DNA of 64,000 nt from Lucinisca nassula (GCA_963580285.1 OY757010.1:221607234-221671233), one strand, 5' to 3'; shown: positions 17,471 through 28,719, numbered from the stretch's first letter. Notes: generated from the letters alone by a model not told the origin. A program made the numbers and translations.

Positions 17471-17958
17471 GCTTTCCTGGTGCAGGGGTGACCTCTTACA
17501 TGAGCTGCTCATCAACGCTACCTGGTAGTAAGCCTTTCTTTTTTCTTTCTTTCCCAGCGTGATACCCAGTCTTGCATTACCACACACAGTTTACTTTATG
17601 CACTACATGCTCCTTTTTCGTATGCCGCCAAAAGAGAAGGGGGAATCATGCTTTTCTCGTGAATACTCACAGTCTGACGTATTCACTACGTCACGCTGCG
17701 ATAAAAATACGGCGTATGTTGTGACGCTAGAGGAGCATAAACTTTCTCCCGTCTTTTCATACGAGCAGGAGAACAGCAAAATCGACGAGGAAACGATAGA
17801 CCGGTCTGTTCGCTTGCATGCTTCATACTGGTCGGGGTCGTTGCTGTTGCAAAAGTGTGTTTTGCAGTGCTCGGGCTCGTACATTCCGATTGAATACCAT
17901 TTTCCTATGTATCGAGCACACAGTTACGTTTATATATGCTACAATTCACTCCTCTAGT

Positions 17959-18078
17959 GTCTACGGCCATATCACGTTGAAAACACCGGTTCTCGTCCGA
18001 TCACCGAAGTTAAGCAACGTCGAGCCCGGTTAGTACTTGGATGGGTGACCGCCTGGGAATACCGGGTGCTGTAGACTT
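17959..18078 (+). rRNA. 5S rRNA (copy 2)
   Basis: Complete 120-nt gene, same sequence as copy 1. It opens a unit whose U1 gene is intact. Confidence 0.98.
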
Positions 18079-18208
18079 TTTTTTTTTCTTTTTTCTTTTT
18101 CTTTTGCTTCTGGCATTTTTTTTTTTTTTTTTTTTCTTCTTCTTCTTTCTTCTAAACAACAACAACAACAACGACGACGACAGTAGCAGCAGCAGCAGCA
18201 GCAGCAGC

Positions 18209-18239
<31 letters not shown>

Positions 18240-18522
18240 GTGAGGTACCACGAGAGGAGATGTCTAATTCCTTCCAACACATGATAGAAAGGAAATCCAA
18301 TGAGTCGCGTTCAGCTGCTTAAATCTCGTGCACGATTAAAGCATGATTATTCCCTACACCTCTGGGGTGACTGGCTAGTGGGGATTAGCTTTGTGTGTCT
18401 TTTTAGTTGGCAGTGGTGTTGTGTTAAAATGGTATTTTGCATGATGAACCTGCATGCGTGCATTTGCTAATGCACTTGTGGTTTAATGATGTGGTAAATC
18501 GGGATTTTGTTCCTTGTTGTGC

Positions 18523-18586
<64 letters not shown>

Positions 18587-18620
18587 GAGCAGAGTTTATT
18601 GTACATAATAAGGAAAGTTT

Positions 18621-18655
18621 TCTTTCTTGACAAGTTGGCGGCTCTTAGAAGGGCC
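18621..18655 (-). promoter_or_regulatory. Histone-type 3' end signal (unit 3)
   Basis: Stem-loop 18640-18655 and downstream element 18621-18629. Confidence 0.85.
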
Positions 18656-18684
18656 ATTTTTTAACGGCATGCAGTTTATTACTT

Positions 18685-19023
18685 TTAATCAGACTCAGAC
18701 ATATAGTCCGAGTCAGAACCAGAAACTATTTCAACAGACTCGTTGAACAGTTCTCTTCGTAGCTCGGCGACGTGGTCAGCTTTTGTATATGCGTAGTCGT
18801 AGAACATGTTGCGAGCCCCTTCGATGACGGCAAGCTTTAATCTTAGGTTGTAGCGGAACGAGCGGTTGTTGTTGAGTCTTGCCTTCTTGTAGCGCTTCTG
18901 AACTTCTCCTAGTTTCTGATTCAGTAGGACGATCTGGTCACAGGCCCTTCTAAATCGGCGCTCTGCATCACACAACGTGAATCGCTTGTCGAGAGATGCT
19001 TTCATTTTGGAATGATGTTGCAT
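18685..19023 (-). CDS. Small helical protein, histone-type mRNA (unit 3)
   Basis: 112 residues, identical to the first copy, in a unit with no retrotransposon. Confidence 0.8.
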   Translation of the reverse strand: MQHHSKMKASLDKRFTLCDAERRFRRACDQIVLLNQKLGEVQKRYKKARLNNNRSFRYNLRLKLAVIEGARNMFYDYAYTKADHVAELRRELFNESVEIVSGSDSDYMSESD

Positions 19024-19279
19024 AGAAATAGTACAATGTTGTATGAGCTGCCATTTCAAACCTTTCCTTTAAATACTGCTTCCAAGACATACACGAGTTC
19101 AGGGTGTCTACTTCACTAACCTATTTGACACGAAAGATGATTGAGTTGACACCTGCCCGTTTAACGAGAGTCGTTAAGGAAAACAAAAGCGTGTGTTCAG
19201 TTCATTGCTCAGTGATTAGTTTAACATCAGTAATCAGACGAGGATTAACGCTGTAAACTTCAAACAAAATATAAGACAA

Positions 19280-19326
<47 letters not shown>

Positions 19327-19430
19327 ATATGTGCAAAACGATAAGGGCAGGGACAGCAGCAATATTGGGAAGGATGATAACAAATAAGTAAACACATCAA
19401 TAGATTCTCTTTTATTGTTGTCATTTATCA

Positions 19431-19594
19431 CAGGGGTTAGCGCGAACGCAGACCCCCACACAAATAAATTGCGTACCCGAGTTACCCACATTTGGGGTAA
19501 TCGCAGGCGTCAACCCAACCGAAGTGCAATGGAAGGGTCTCTTCCTGGGGGAACTGCCGTCCTGATCACAGTTCTCCCTGTACCAGGTAAGTAT
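19431..19594 (-). ncRNA. U1 snRNA, intact (unit 3)
   Basis: A complete 164-nt U1 spliceosomal RNA, the same length as human U1. It starts ATACTTACCTGG, the 5' splice-site-pairing end. Stem-loop I carries TGATCAGGACGG, corresponding to the U1-70K-binding loop. Loop II is ATTGCACTTCGG (U1A-type). Stem-loop III is ACCCCAAATGTGGGT. A U-rich Sm-site region (AATTTATTTGTG) precedes the 3' stem-loop with GGTCTGCGTTCGCGC. A candidate PSE lies at 19642-19652 and the CRE-like repeat at 19799-19817. A 12-bp inverted repeat (19576-19587 / 19600-19611) straddles the start site. This empty target defines the retrotransposon insertion point between nt 33 and 35. Confidence 0.98.
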
Positions 19595-20082
19595 GCTTTC
19601 CTGGTGCAGGGGTGACCTCTTACATGAGCTGCTCATCAACGCTACCTGGTAGTAAGCCTTTCTTTTTTCTTTCTTTCCCAGCGTGATACCCAGTCTTGCA
19701 TTACCACACACAGTTTACTTTATGCACTACATGCTCCTTTTTCGTATGCCGCCAAAAGAGAAGGGGGAATCATGCTTTTCTCGTGAATACTCACAGTCTG
19801 ACGTATTCACTACGTCACGCTGCGATAAAAATACGGCGTATGTTGTGACGCTAGAGGAGCATAAACTTTCTCCCGTCTTTTCATACGAGCAGGAGAACAG
19901 CAAAATCGACGAGGAAACGATAGACCGGTCTGTTCGCTTGCATGCTTCATACTGGTCGGGGTCGTTGCTGTTGCAAAAGTGTGTTTTGCAGTGCTCGGGC
20001 TCGTACATTCCGATTGAATACCATTTTCCTATGTATCGAGCACACAGTTACGTTTATATATGCTACAATTCACTCCTCTAGT

Positions 20083-20202
20083 GTCTACGGCCATATCACG
20101 TTGAAAACACCGGTTCTCGTCCGATCACCGAAGTTAAGCAACGTCGAGCCCGGTTAGTACTTGGATGGGTGACCGCCTGGGAATACCGGGTGCTGTAGAC
20201 TT
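20083..20202 (+). rRNA. 5S rRNA (copy 3)
   Basis: Complete 5S gene, 2124 bp after copy 2, giving the length of an insertion-free unit. Confidence 0.98.
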
Positions 20203-20332
20203 TTTTTTTTTCTTTTTTCTTTTTCTTTTGCTTCTGGCATTTTTTTTTTTTTTTTTTTTCTTCTTCTTCTTTCTTCTAAACAACAACAACAACAACGACG
20301 ACGACAGTAGCAGCAGCAGCAGCAGCAGCAGC

Positions 20333-20363
<31 letters not shown>

Positions 20364-20646
20364 GTGAGGTACCACGAGAGGAGATGTCTAATTCCTTCCA
20401 ACACATGATAGAAAGGAAATCCAATGAGTCGCGTTCAGCTGCTTAAATCTCGTGCACGATTAAAGCATGATTATTCCCTACACCTCTGGGGTGACTGGCT
20501 AGTGGGGATTAGCTTTGTGTGTCTTTTTAGTTGGCAGTGGTGTTGTGTTAAAATGGTATTTTGCATGATGAACCTGCATGCGTGCATTTGCTAATGCACT
20601 TGTGGTTTAATGATGTGGTAAATCGGGATTTTGTTCCTTGTTGTGC

Positions 20647-20706
<60 letters not shown>

Positions 20707-20740
20707 GAGCAGAGTTTATTGTACATAATAAGGAAAGTTT

Positions 20741-20775
20741 TCTTTCTTGACAAGTTGGCGGCTCTTAGAAGGGCC
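20741..20775 (-). promoter_or_regulatory. Histone-type 3' end signal (unit 4)
   Basis: Stem-loop 20760-20775 and downstream element 20741-20749. Confidence 0.85.
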
Positions 20776-20804
20776 ATTTTTTAACGGCATGCAGTTTATT
20801 ACTT

Positions 20805-21143
20805 TTAATCAGACTCAGACATATAGTCCGAGTCAGAACCAGAAACTATTTCAACAGACTCGTTGAACAGTTCTCTTCGTAGCTCGGCGACGTGGTCAGC
20901 TTTTGTATATGCGTAGTCGTAGAACATGTTGCGAGCCCCTTCGATGACGGCAAGCTTTAATCTTAGGTTGTAGCGGAACGAGCGGTTGTTGTTGAGTCTT
21001 GCCTTCTTGTAGCGCTTCTGAACTTCTCCTAGTTTCTGATTCAGTAGGACGATCTGGTCACAGGCCCTTCTAAATCGGCGCTCTGCATCACACAACGTGA
21101 ATCGCTTGTCGAGAGATGCTTTCATTTTGGAATGATGTTGCAT
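20805..21143 (-). CDS. Small helical protein, histone-type mRNA (unit 4)
   Basis: 112 residues, identical to the first copy. The U1 locus of this unit holds LINE-3. Confidence 0.8.
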   Translation of the reverse strand: MQHHSKMKASLDKRFTLCDAERRFRRACDQIVLLNQKLGEVQKRYKKARLNNNRSFRYNLRLKLAVIEGARNMFYDYAYTKADHVAELRRELFNESVEIVSGSDSDYMSESD

Positions 21144-21399
21144 AGAAATAGTACAATGTTGTATGAGCTGCCATTTCAAACCTTTCCTTTAAATACTGCT
21201 TCCAAGACATACACGAGTTCAGGGTGTCTACTTCACTAACCTATTTGACACGAAAGATGATTGAGTTGACACCTGCCCGTTTAACGAGAGTCGTTAAGGA
21301 AAACAAAAGCGTGTGTTCAGTTCATTGCTCAGTGATTAGTTTAACATCAGTAATCAGACGAGGATTAACGCTGTAAACTTCAAACAAAATATAAGACAA

Positions 21400-21458
<59 letters not shown>

Positions 21459-21562
21459 ATATGTGCAAAACGATAAGGGCAGGGACAGCAGCAATATTGG
21501 GAAGGATGATAACAAATAAGTAAACACATCAATAGATTCTCTTTTATTGTTGTCATTTATCA

Positions 21563-21692
21563 CAGGGGTTAGCGCGAACGCAGACCCCCACACAAATAAA
21601 TTGCGTACCCGAGTTACCCACATTTGGGGTAATCGCAGGCGTCAACCCAACCGAAGTGCAATGGAAGGGTCTCTTCCTGGGGGAACTGCCGT
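21563..21692 (-). pseudogene. U1 snRNA 3' part, split by LINE-3
   Basis: U1 nucleotides 35-164 with the regular 3' junction. Confidence 0.95.
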
Positions 21693-22981
21693 TTTGTTTT
21701 TCATAAATTTATTGATTTGCCTATTTACAATAAAAACCGGTGGGGTGTAAGGAGCCCCACACGGCCGACACCTTTAAAATAACAATATGAAACTTAACAA
21801 AGACCTAGAAAAAACGTTACACATCGAGATTGAAAATAAAAATTAGGAGAGAATACTGCAAAAGCCTAGATAGAATTGTTGAATTGAACATTGATATGAG
21901 GAAAGAAAAACTAGAAAAGGATAGAGTTGACGTTAATGAAATTAACCTTATGTGCACACAATAACGGTGCACAGAAATACAAATATTGAAATTAAGTTAT
22001 AAACCCCTAACAGGTGTCGTAATTGAAAGGTTAGTAATGAGCTGACTCCATGCAAATATAATTATAAATAACAAAATATACCTACGAAAAGTTAATATGA
22101 ATGTTGCAAAAGTATAGAGAAAATAAAGGGCGGGAAATTTTTTCAGTCCTTCACTGGTGACCTGGCTGATGTCGCAAGCGTCGCACAACAATGTTGTCCG
22201 AGGCTCACGGCATCAGCGAGGAAACACTAACCTGGGTCTTAAATTTGTTCTAAATGAAACAGGGGAAATTAAACAATTACATTTCAAACACAATGAGACT
22301 GTAGGTAAACGACGACAATAGACGATCACATATTGAAAAAATTGGGGCACAAATTGGTTAGAATGTGAATAAGCGGTTGAAAAAGCTGGGCTTGGTATAC
22401 GGTGTAATATTTGCTAGTTTGTGAACCTTTATAATAATAATGCGGGGTAAAGATACACCGTATATAGCCGGGGATACGGGATATGCAAAATAAACCCTTA
22501 TCTCTTTTTTATATATTGGACCTTGGACATCGCTCTTTGACCTATGCTGAAGGGCGGTGAAGGACCTGAAAACTACAGCCGCACGCCCCGGTGACGAAAG
22601 ACTCGGGTACCTTTCCCCACTAGGGCGCGAGACTGCGTTCATTTTAAAAAGGAGGGTAATTTGTCTGTGGTGAAAAATACTATGTTGCATATGCTATTTG
22701 CAATAGAGTCAAACTCTACATATAAAGGTTAATACGATACATGGAATATTCACAAATGACAAGTATATTTCTACATCGTCAGACGGCAAGGCCAGTCTGA
22801 AAAGAGAAAACTATATTAATATGTGCATATATACAATTATGGAATAAATACAATGTGCGATTTTAACAAAAGACGAAAAATGTACATCTTTTCAAAGCCT
22901 CAGACATACAGGCCAGCTGCAGTTTGAAGATTAGAAAAAATAGACAGGTATTTACAGAAAATTAATGAAATAATCAGTAAT

Positions 22982-25900
22982 TTATGTTGGGCCTTTGAAA
23001 TAATGACGCGGATAAAGTTGTTGATTAAAAATGACTTTTTTAGAATTTGAATCATAATTACAAAAAACTCCATCCAAAATACACCAGTTTTTGATAAAAG
23101 AATCCAAAGACATTAAATATTGATCAGCTAAAATTCTAAATTGTAATTTACAAAAAAATTGAGAAACCAAAGAAAAAGAAGAAATGTTTTTATTCTCATG
23201 TTTAGATAAATTTCGATTAATCCAGATAACATAACGCGATTCAGTAAGCAAAATTAGACAAATTTCTGTGATACGTTTTGGTAAATTTGGTAAAATATGA
23301 AATCGAAAAATAAGTTCGGAAAAAGTTATCTGGTTTTGTGTAATTTCCCTGATTAGTTTAAGTACAATTCTGTTCAAAGGCACAACATATTTACATTCTA
23401 AAAATAAGTGGTTTATTGTTTCAATTTTTGATTTACAAAGAGGACATTTATTTTCATTGCTGATGTTCTTGTTAAATAGATAATAATTAACATATAAAAC
23501 TTCATGGATAATCTTCCAATAAATGTCTCTGACTTCTGAATCAATACAAGGTAAGTACATATTTTTCCAAACAGTTTTAAAATTAATTTGGGGATAAATA
23601 TTTTGGAATTTTGGTCGGATGTTTAAATTATTCAAAAGGGTTTCATAAAAGGCTTTAGTTTTCATAGTTTTTATTGAAATATTATCATTTTTACTAGTGA
23701 AGTTTCTAAAAACAGAAAGTGAAATTTCATAAAAATGGGGTAGTGTATCGCCATGGGGAGAAGAGTTCGAAGCCAAAGAAGGGTTAAATTTTCTAAGTTG
23801 AATGCCAATCCAATATTTAGCAAAATAAGTCCACTTAGCTTCATAACCATTAATCAATTTTTGTATGTGAGACAAATACATAGCTTCACATTTCAATTTG
23901 AAATTAGGGATGTTAAGGCCTCCATTTAGAAAACTAAGATACAGGGTATTTCTCGCAACAGGTTCGAATTTTGAATTCCAAACAAATCTAAAACTAGATC
24001 TTGTCAACAGTGTAATGTAATGAGAAGGGATGATGGCAGCAGTAGCGTAGAATAATATTTTTGATAAACCAAGTGAATTCAGCACGGTAGATTTCCCTTT
24101 CAAAGACAGTTTCCTTAATTTCCAAAGATTCAGTGTTTTGTCAAATCTGAGATACACTTTGGACCAAGTTTCATCAGTGCTTATATCTTCTCCAAAATAA
24201 TAACCCAGTATTTTCAAAGATTTCACCCAACTTATACCAAAAGGATGATCGGACCGAGTTTTCCATTTACCAAGAAATAATCCCTTTGATTTATCATAAT
24301 TAATTTTTGAGCCTGAGATTCTGCCAAACTGTTTTACCCAATAGAAATATAAATGAATAGAAGTGTCACTTGTCAATATACCAGTGCTATCATCAGCATA
24401 TGCAGAGAATTTAGCTTCCAAGTTTGTTCCAGGTAGTTTCAGTCCTTTGATTTCTTCTAAGTTTCGAATTTTATTTGCAAAAGGTTCAAGACAAATTACA
24501 TAAAGTAAGGGAGATAGGGAGCAACCTTGTCTAACACCTCGCTTGAGTGAAAAAAATTCCGAAATAAAATTATTCACAATTACCGAAGATGATATGTCAG
24601 TATATAACAGTTTCACCCATTTCAAGAAGTCGTTGTCAAAACCAAAAGCTGTCAACGTATCATATAAATAAGACCAGGATACTCTATCAAAAGCTTTTTC
24701 TTGATCCAAGGATATGAAACATGCTGATAAGTTTTTCTGCTCAATATAATCAATTATATTTCGTAGGAGATGAACATTGTCAAAAATTGAACGTCCTCTG
24801 ATAGCACAAGTTTGATCTATGTGTATAATCTTAGGTAAAACCTGACTAAGTCGACTTGAAATAACTTTCGAAATAATTTTATAGTCAATATTTAGAAGTG
24901 AAATAGGTCTATAACATTTCATTTCATCAGCCCTAGTTTCATCTTTGCAAATCAGAGTGATATAAGAAAGTTTTTGACTGTCCGATAATTCACCCTTTTC
25001 AAAAGCCAAGTTTATAACTCTACACAAAATATCACCAAATATATCAAAAAACGTAACGTAAAAGGAACTAGAGAGGCCATCACTACCGGGGGATTTATGT
25101 GGTTTCATGTCTTTTAATGCAGATAAAATTTCAAATTTACTAATTTTATTTTTCAGATAATTATTGTCAGAGAGTTCAACTTGAGGAAGATTATCAAGAA
25201 AAAGAGAATTAAGAGATGAGTCAACAGGTTCTTCTGAAAAAAGTGATTCATAAAAGGATTTAAAACAGGTGAGTATATCAGATGAAGATGAGTATGTAAC
25301 ATTGTTATGAGTGATATTTCTTATGGTTTTTGATTTAGAAGTAGAAACTTCTTTCTGAAAAAAATAGCTAGAAGGGTTTTCATTTGTTTCTAAATCTTTC
25401 GCCTTACTACGAATCAAAGTACCTTTCGAAAGAGAAGTTTCAATTTCTTTCACCCTAGTCTTAATTTCATCTAAAAGTTTCAAATCAGAAGTCTGCTTAA
25501 GGTCCAAACGATTATATTGTTGTTTCAAAAGTTTTAATTCGCCATACAATTTCTTATTTTTAGATTTGGAGTAGTCTATGCAAAACAGTTTTATATTAAG
25601 TTTCATACTGTCCCACCAGTCCAAATCAACATTTTCAGTTCTAGAAGTTATTTCCCAAAAGATTTTAAAAGCAGAGACAAAAGATTTATCTTCGAGAAGT
25701 TCGTCGTTAAATTTCCAATAAGATTTACCAAAAGATATCCCAGCTCCATTCTGACAATTCAACTGCATCATAATGAAATCATGATCTGAGCAAACACAAG
25801 GTAAAGTATCAAAACCACTTAAATTATTTTTCATAGTAGAAGTAATATAAAATCTATCAAGTCTCGTCCCAATCATATCATAGTTTTGTACATTCTTTCT

Positions 25901-26485
25901 CATCCAAGTTATAGCACGTTTTTTAGGATAAAGATGTCTAAAACAATCAACTAAGCTCATTTTGTCAATCAGGGATTTAAAAGATTTCGATCCAATTGTA
26001 CCTTTATCCAAGTTCCCACCAATTTTGTCCAAATTAGAATCCATAATAAAGTTAAAATCACCGCCAATAATAATATTTCTTGCACCGCAAAGATGTCTGG
26101 ACAAGCTTTGTATAAATTCCAATCGTTCAGTTGTATCATTTGGAAAATAAATATTAAGAAGTCTAAAGTTCGACAATTCTTCCCCTGAAAAATCTAAACG
26201 GATCAGTCTTCCGTAAATGTCGGTATCAAAATTCTCCACAACAAGTTTTTCATTGAAGAGAAAAATGGCTACTCCACATGAGTCAGATTTTCCAAAGTTC
26301 CAGATGCATCTTCTATTCAGTTTAAAATTCTGTTCGATAGATCTAGCCAAAGTTATATTATCAACGTAAGTTTCTTGCAAAAGTAAAATATCAATTTTAT
26401 TCTTAGCTGCAAATTCCTTAATCAAGTCTTGTTTAAATTTGGATCTAAATCCATTAACATTTAAGCTAACTATTTTCATATCCAT
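22982..26485 (-). CDS. LINE-3 ORF2: endonuclease / reverse transcriptase
   Basis: 1167 residues, intact. It starts MDMKIV. The second ATG overlaps the ORFX stop as ATGA, so the third codon is an alternative start and corresponds better to the reinitiation geometry of LINE-5 and LINE-6. Catalytic motifs are unchanged. The region around the C-terminal knuckle reads NENKCPLCKSK. Confidence 0.96.
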   Translation of the reverse strand: MDMKIVSLNVNGFRSKFKQDLIKEFAAKNKIDILLLQETYVDNITLARSIEQNFKLNRRCIWNFGKSDSCGVAIFLFNEKLVVENFDTDIYGRLIRLDFSGEELSNFRLLNIYFPNDTTERLEFIQSLSRHLCGARNIIIGGDFNFIMDSNLDKIGGNLDKGTIGSKSFKSLIDKMSLVDCFRHLYPKKRAITWMRKNVQNYDMIGTRLDRFYITSTMKNNLSGFDTLPCVCSDHDFIMMQLNCQNGAGISFGKSYWKFNDELLEDKSFVSAFKIFWEITSRTENVDLDWWDSMKLNIKLFCIDYSKSKNKKLYGELKLLKQQYNRLDLKQTSDLKLLDEIKTRVKEIETSLSKGTLIRSKAKDLETNENPSSYFFQKEVSTSKSKTIRNITHNNVTYSSSSDILTCFKSFYESLFSEEPVDSSLNSLFLDNLPQVELSDNNYLKNKISKFEILSALKDMKPHKSPGSDGLSSSFYVTFFDIFGDILCRVINLAFEKGELSDSQKLSYITLICKDETRADEMKCYRPISLLNIDYKIISKVISSRLSQVLPKIIHIDQTCAIRGRSIFDNVHLLRNIIDYIEQKNLSACFISLDQEKAFDRVSWSYLYDTLTAFGFDNDFLKWVKLLYTDISSSVIVNNFISEFFSLKRGVRQGCSLSPLLYVICLEPFANKIRNLEEIKGLKLPGTNLEAKFSAYADDSTGILTSDTSIHLYFYWVKQFGRISGSKINYDKSKGLFLGKWKTRSDHPFGISWVKSLKILGYYFGEDISTDETWSKVYLRFDKTLNLWKLRKLSLKGKSTVLNSLGLSKILFYATAAIIPSHYITLLTRSSFRFVWNSKFEPVARNTLYLSFLNGGLNIPNFKLKCEAMYLSHIQKLINGYEAKWTYFAKYWIGIQLRKFNPSLASNSSPHGDTLPHFYEISLSVFRNFTSKNDNISIKTMKTKAFYETLLNNLNIRPKFQNIYPQINFKTVWKNMYLPCIDSEVRDIYWKIIHEVLYVNYYLFNKNISNENKCPLCKSKIETINHLFLECKYVVPLNRIVLKLIREITQNQITFSELIFRFHILPNLPKRITEICLILLTESRYVIWINRNLSKHENKNISSFSLVSQFFCKLQFRILADQYLMSLDSFIKNWCILDGVFCNYDSNSKKVIFNQQLYPRHYFKGPT

Positions 26486-27555
26486 CTTGCCCAGTTAAGT
26501 TCCAATGTGTAAAGACATGAAGGTAAAAATACTAAGTTGCACACTTGTCGAAAACATCCGAATATTTCACCGAAGATAGCCGAGCAGTCAAGGTCGTACA
26601 AGTACAAAGTTATTGCAAGTATATTTTCCGATAATATATTACCGAGAGAATAATTGAAGCGATTCAAGTAAGTTGAAAGATTTATACAGGTAAATAGGTA
26701 AAACGAAGAATTAGTGAAGCGAAAATCAGGGTAGATTAAAATCAGACAGGTGAAGTATACCTGATACACTGCAGCGCAGTGTATCAGGTATACTTTACCG
26801 GCACTAGGTATTCTACAAAACACAGTTACACTAGAATAATTATATACAGGTAAAACAAGCATTTGAGACAAGGTGTGATGAAATGTATGCATAAACGATG
26901 AACCAGTGAAGTGAGAAACAGGGTAGATTAAAATTAGACAGGTAAAGTATATCCGACACACTGCGCCGCAGCGTGTCAGATATATTTTACCGGGACGAGG
27001 TATTTTACAAATATACACAGGTAAAACGAGTATTTGAGACGAAGTGTGATCAAATCTATGTACATGTAGTGAGCTGTTTTCACAAAATGTATATGAAGTA
27101 AGAGAGATAGCCCGAAGTTTAGGATAGAAAGAAGAAAAGACCCCATCCCCGCCGCCCCTTACCAATAAAAGCAAGGTACGGCGGAGATCGAGATATATTT
27201 CAACATAAAAATAAAGTTTAAATATATGACTTTCTTTCTGTTTCAGGTTCAAGCTACTAGATATCAGAAGAGGCAGGATTCTGAACCCTTCGCCCCTTGC
27301 CAATAATGGCAATGGACGAAAGGCCCAGAAGGAAGAAAATGAAATGGCAATATCAGGTAAGTATTGAAACAAAAAGGAACAATAAGATATAGACAATGGT
27401 AAGTATGAAGGATAGCACAAAGTAAAGAACAGACAGGCAATAAAGGACAATTTTATTGCCTTAATTAGGTCCAAACTCATAGTCCGTAATCGCGCAGTGG
27501 TCGGTTTCCAGCTTTTTCTGTTCTTGACCATTCCGTAATCTAGCTCTTTGTCCAT
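26476..27555 (-). CDS. LINE-3 ORFX, enlarged
   Basis: 359 codons, the longest ORFX. An in-frame duplication of the hairpin-bearing segment gives two GAVCxxYFTCLILIYP-type repeats. It overlaps the annotated ORF2 start by 10 nt. The N-terminal third is strongly diverged from the other copies. The opposite strand has TTTCTTTCTGTTTCAG and, about 110 nt on, CAGGTAAGTAT, so the tiny segment seen elsewhere is replaced by a longer one. Confidence 0.5.
   Translation of the reverse strand: MDKELDYGMVKNRKSWKPTTARLRTMSLDLIKAIKLSFIACLFFTLCYPSYLPLSISYCSFLFQYLPDIAISFSSFWAFRPLPLLARGEGFRILPLLISSSLNLKQKESHIFKLYFYVEIYLDLRRTLLLLVRGGGDGVFSSFYPKLRAISLTSYTFCENSSLHVHRFDHTSSQILVLPVYICKIPRPGKIYLTRCGAVCRIYFTCLILIYPVSHFTGSSFMHTFHHTLSQMLVLPVYNYSSVTVFCRIPSAGKVYLIHCAAVYQVYFTCLILIYPDFRFTNSSFYLFTCINLSTYLNRFNYSLGNILSENILAITLYLYDLDCSAIFGEIFGCFRQVCNLVFLPSCLYTLELNWARWI
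26749..26799. other. LINE-3 inter-ORF hairpin, first copy
   Basis: The best-paired version in the window: arms ending CTGATACACTGC and GCAGTGTATCAG around AGC, with at most one mismatch in 24 positions. Confidence 0.85.
26941..26991. other. LINE-3 inter-ORF hairpin, second copy
   Basis: A second 51-nt hairpin (centre CACTGCGCCGCAGCG), about 190 bp from the first. It arose by tandem duplication of the segment from about 26640 to 27010 and has since diverged at several paired positions. Confidence 0.8.
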
Positions 27556-27604
27556 TATCCGGTCCGTATCAATTTATAATTTAACGCCGACATGAAACAG
27601 ATGT

Positions 27605-28606
27605 TCACCTCGACGTTTGCTTATAAATAGGATTGAAGCCTATGTTAAGGTCCAAGGGGTCCGGGGAGAGTGACCTTGGCCTAGCCGTCTTATACGGCGT
27701 GATCCAAGGTCCCTCATCCTCTACAGACCCCCTGTCCCTCTTTAGGCTTCCATCCGTTTCCTCAAACATGGGCTGTTGCGGTTCCGGGCCAGACAACCCA
27801 CCCCCAGAGGCATCAGTGCTCCCACCAGGGAGAGCCACCCCAGCATCTGAGTCCGAAGACACAGAAGCCGGGACAACTGGCACCCCCGAGTCTGGGACCA
27901 CCGGCACCTCCGGGCTGGGGGGCGACGTCGGACCGGGATCCGCAGTCCTGCTTCTCATACCCTCATTCTCCATATTCCGCTCTACAACATTTGAAAACCT
28001 GCCGTTCGGACACCTCTGTCTCACGTGCCCCACTTGGCGGCACTTGAGGCAGTATGGCGGTCTACCAGCTATAGTAAGTAGTATAGCTTGGCCCGAATTA
28101 AAACGGACCAAATGCGGAATCTGTTGCTTCCGCATTTCGTCCGTCTTAATTCTGACCTCGCGCACACCATTAAAAGCCACTAACTTGGCGTGTGACGTCT
28201 TCCCCATAGTAATGTCCATGACTTCTCCAAACTGTGAAAACACTTCTCTAATTAGACTGTTGTCGAAATATAAAGGCAACCAGTGCACTCGGACGTTGAC
28301 AATCTGTTGAGTCATTTTCATAATATCAAAGGTACATGAACCAGCCGTAATTTGCCCCAGACTTATAACTGTCTCTACACCATCAGTGAATTTCATCAAA
28401 ACGGAGTACGAATTATCAATCGCACTTACTTTAAAAATGCCTGAAATCTCATCTGGTTGTACGCCAGCATCCACCAAACCATTCAGAAGTTCACCATATG
28501 AGCAGGATTTCATCATCTCGGTAGGAACTAGCCGCACTGTCCGTTTCAATCTGTCTTCATTCACATGATTAAACTCAAATAGATCAGAGTGCATAACAGG
28601 ATTCAT
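27605..28606 (-). CDS. LINE-3 ORF1
   Basis: 333 residues. Knuckle PYCLKCRQVGHVRQRCP. The FEFNHVNEDRL-type N-terminus is related to LINE-5. The linker has a small duplication (VPVVPDSGVPVVPAS) and is more diverged than in LINE-1, 4, 5 and 6. Confidence 0.88.
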   Translation of the reverse strand: MNPVMHSDLFEFNHVNEDRLKRTVRLVPTEMMKSCSYGELLNGLVDAGVQPDEISGIFKVSAIDNSYSVLMKFTDGVETVISLGQITAGSCTFDIMKMTQQIVNVRVHWLPLYFDNSLIREVFSQFGEVMDITMGKTSHAKLVAFNGVREVRIKTDEMRKQQIPHLVRFNSGQAILLTIAGRPPYCLKCRQVGHVRQRCPNGRFSNVVERNMENEGMRSRTADPGPTSPPSPEVPVVPDSGVPVVPASVSSDSDAGVALPGGSTDASGGGLSGPEPQQPMFEETDGSLKRDRGSVEDEGPWITPYKTARPRSLSPDPLDLNIGFNPIYKQTSR

Positions 28607-28719
28607 GATGCTGACTGAAAAATACTAACACTAAGGTTAGGCAATATCACAAAATGATAAAGTGGCGGACCTTCGCAAGCCCAGATACCTGGGAACAGAA
28701 AAAACGGGAACCAGCAGAA

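Larger units (their letters stand above)
21693..28719 (-). mobile_element. LINE-3: full-length U1-targeted retrotransposon
   Basis: The longest copy (7.03 kb). The extra length comes mainly from a duplicated hairpin segment between ORF1 and ORF2. The 3' UTR is 21693-22981. The 5' junction keeps U1 nt 33 and begins TTCTGCTGG on the sense strand, as in LINE-4 and LINE-6. Confidence 0.95.
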
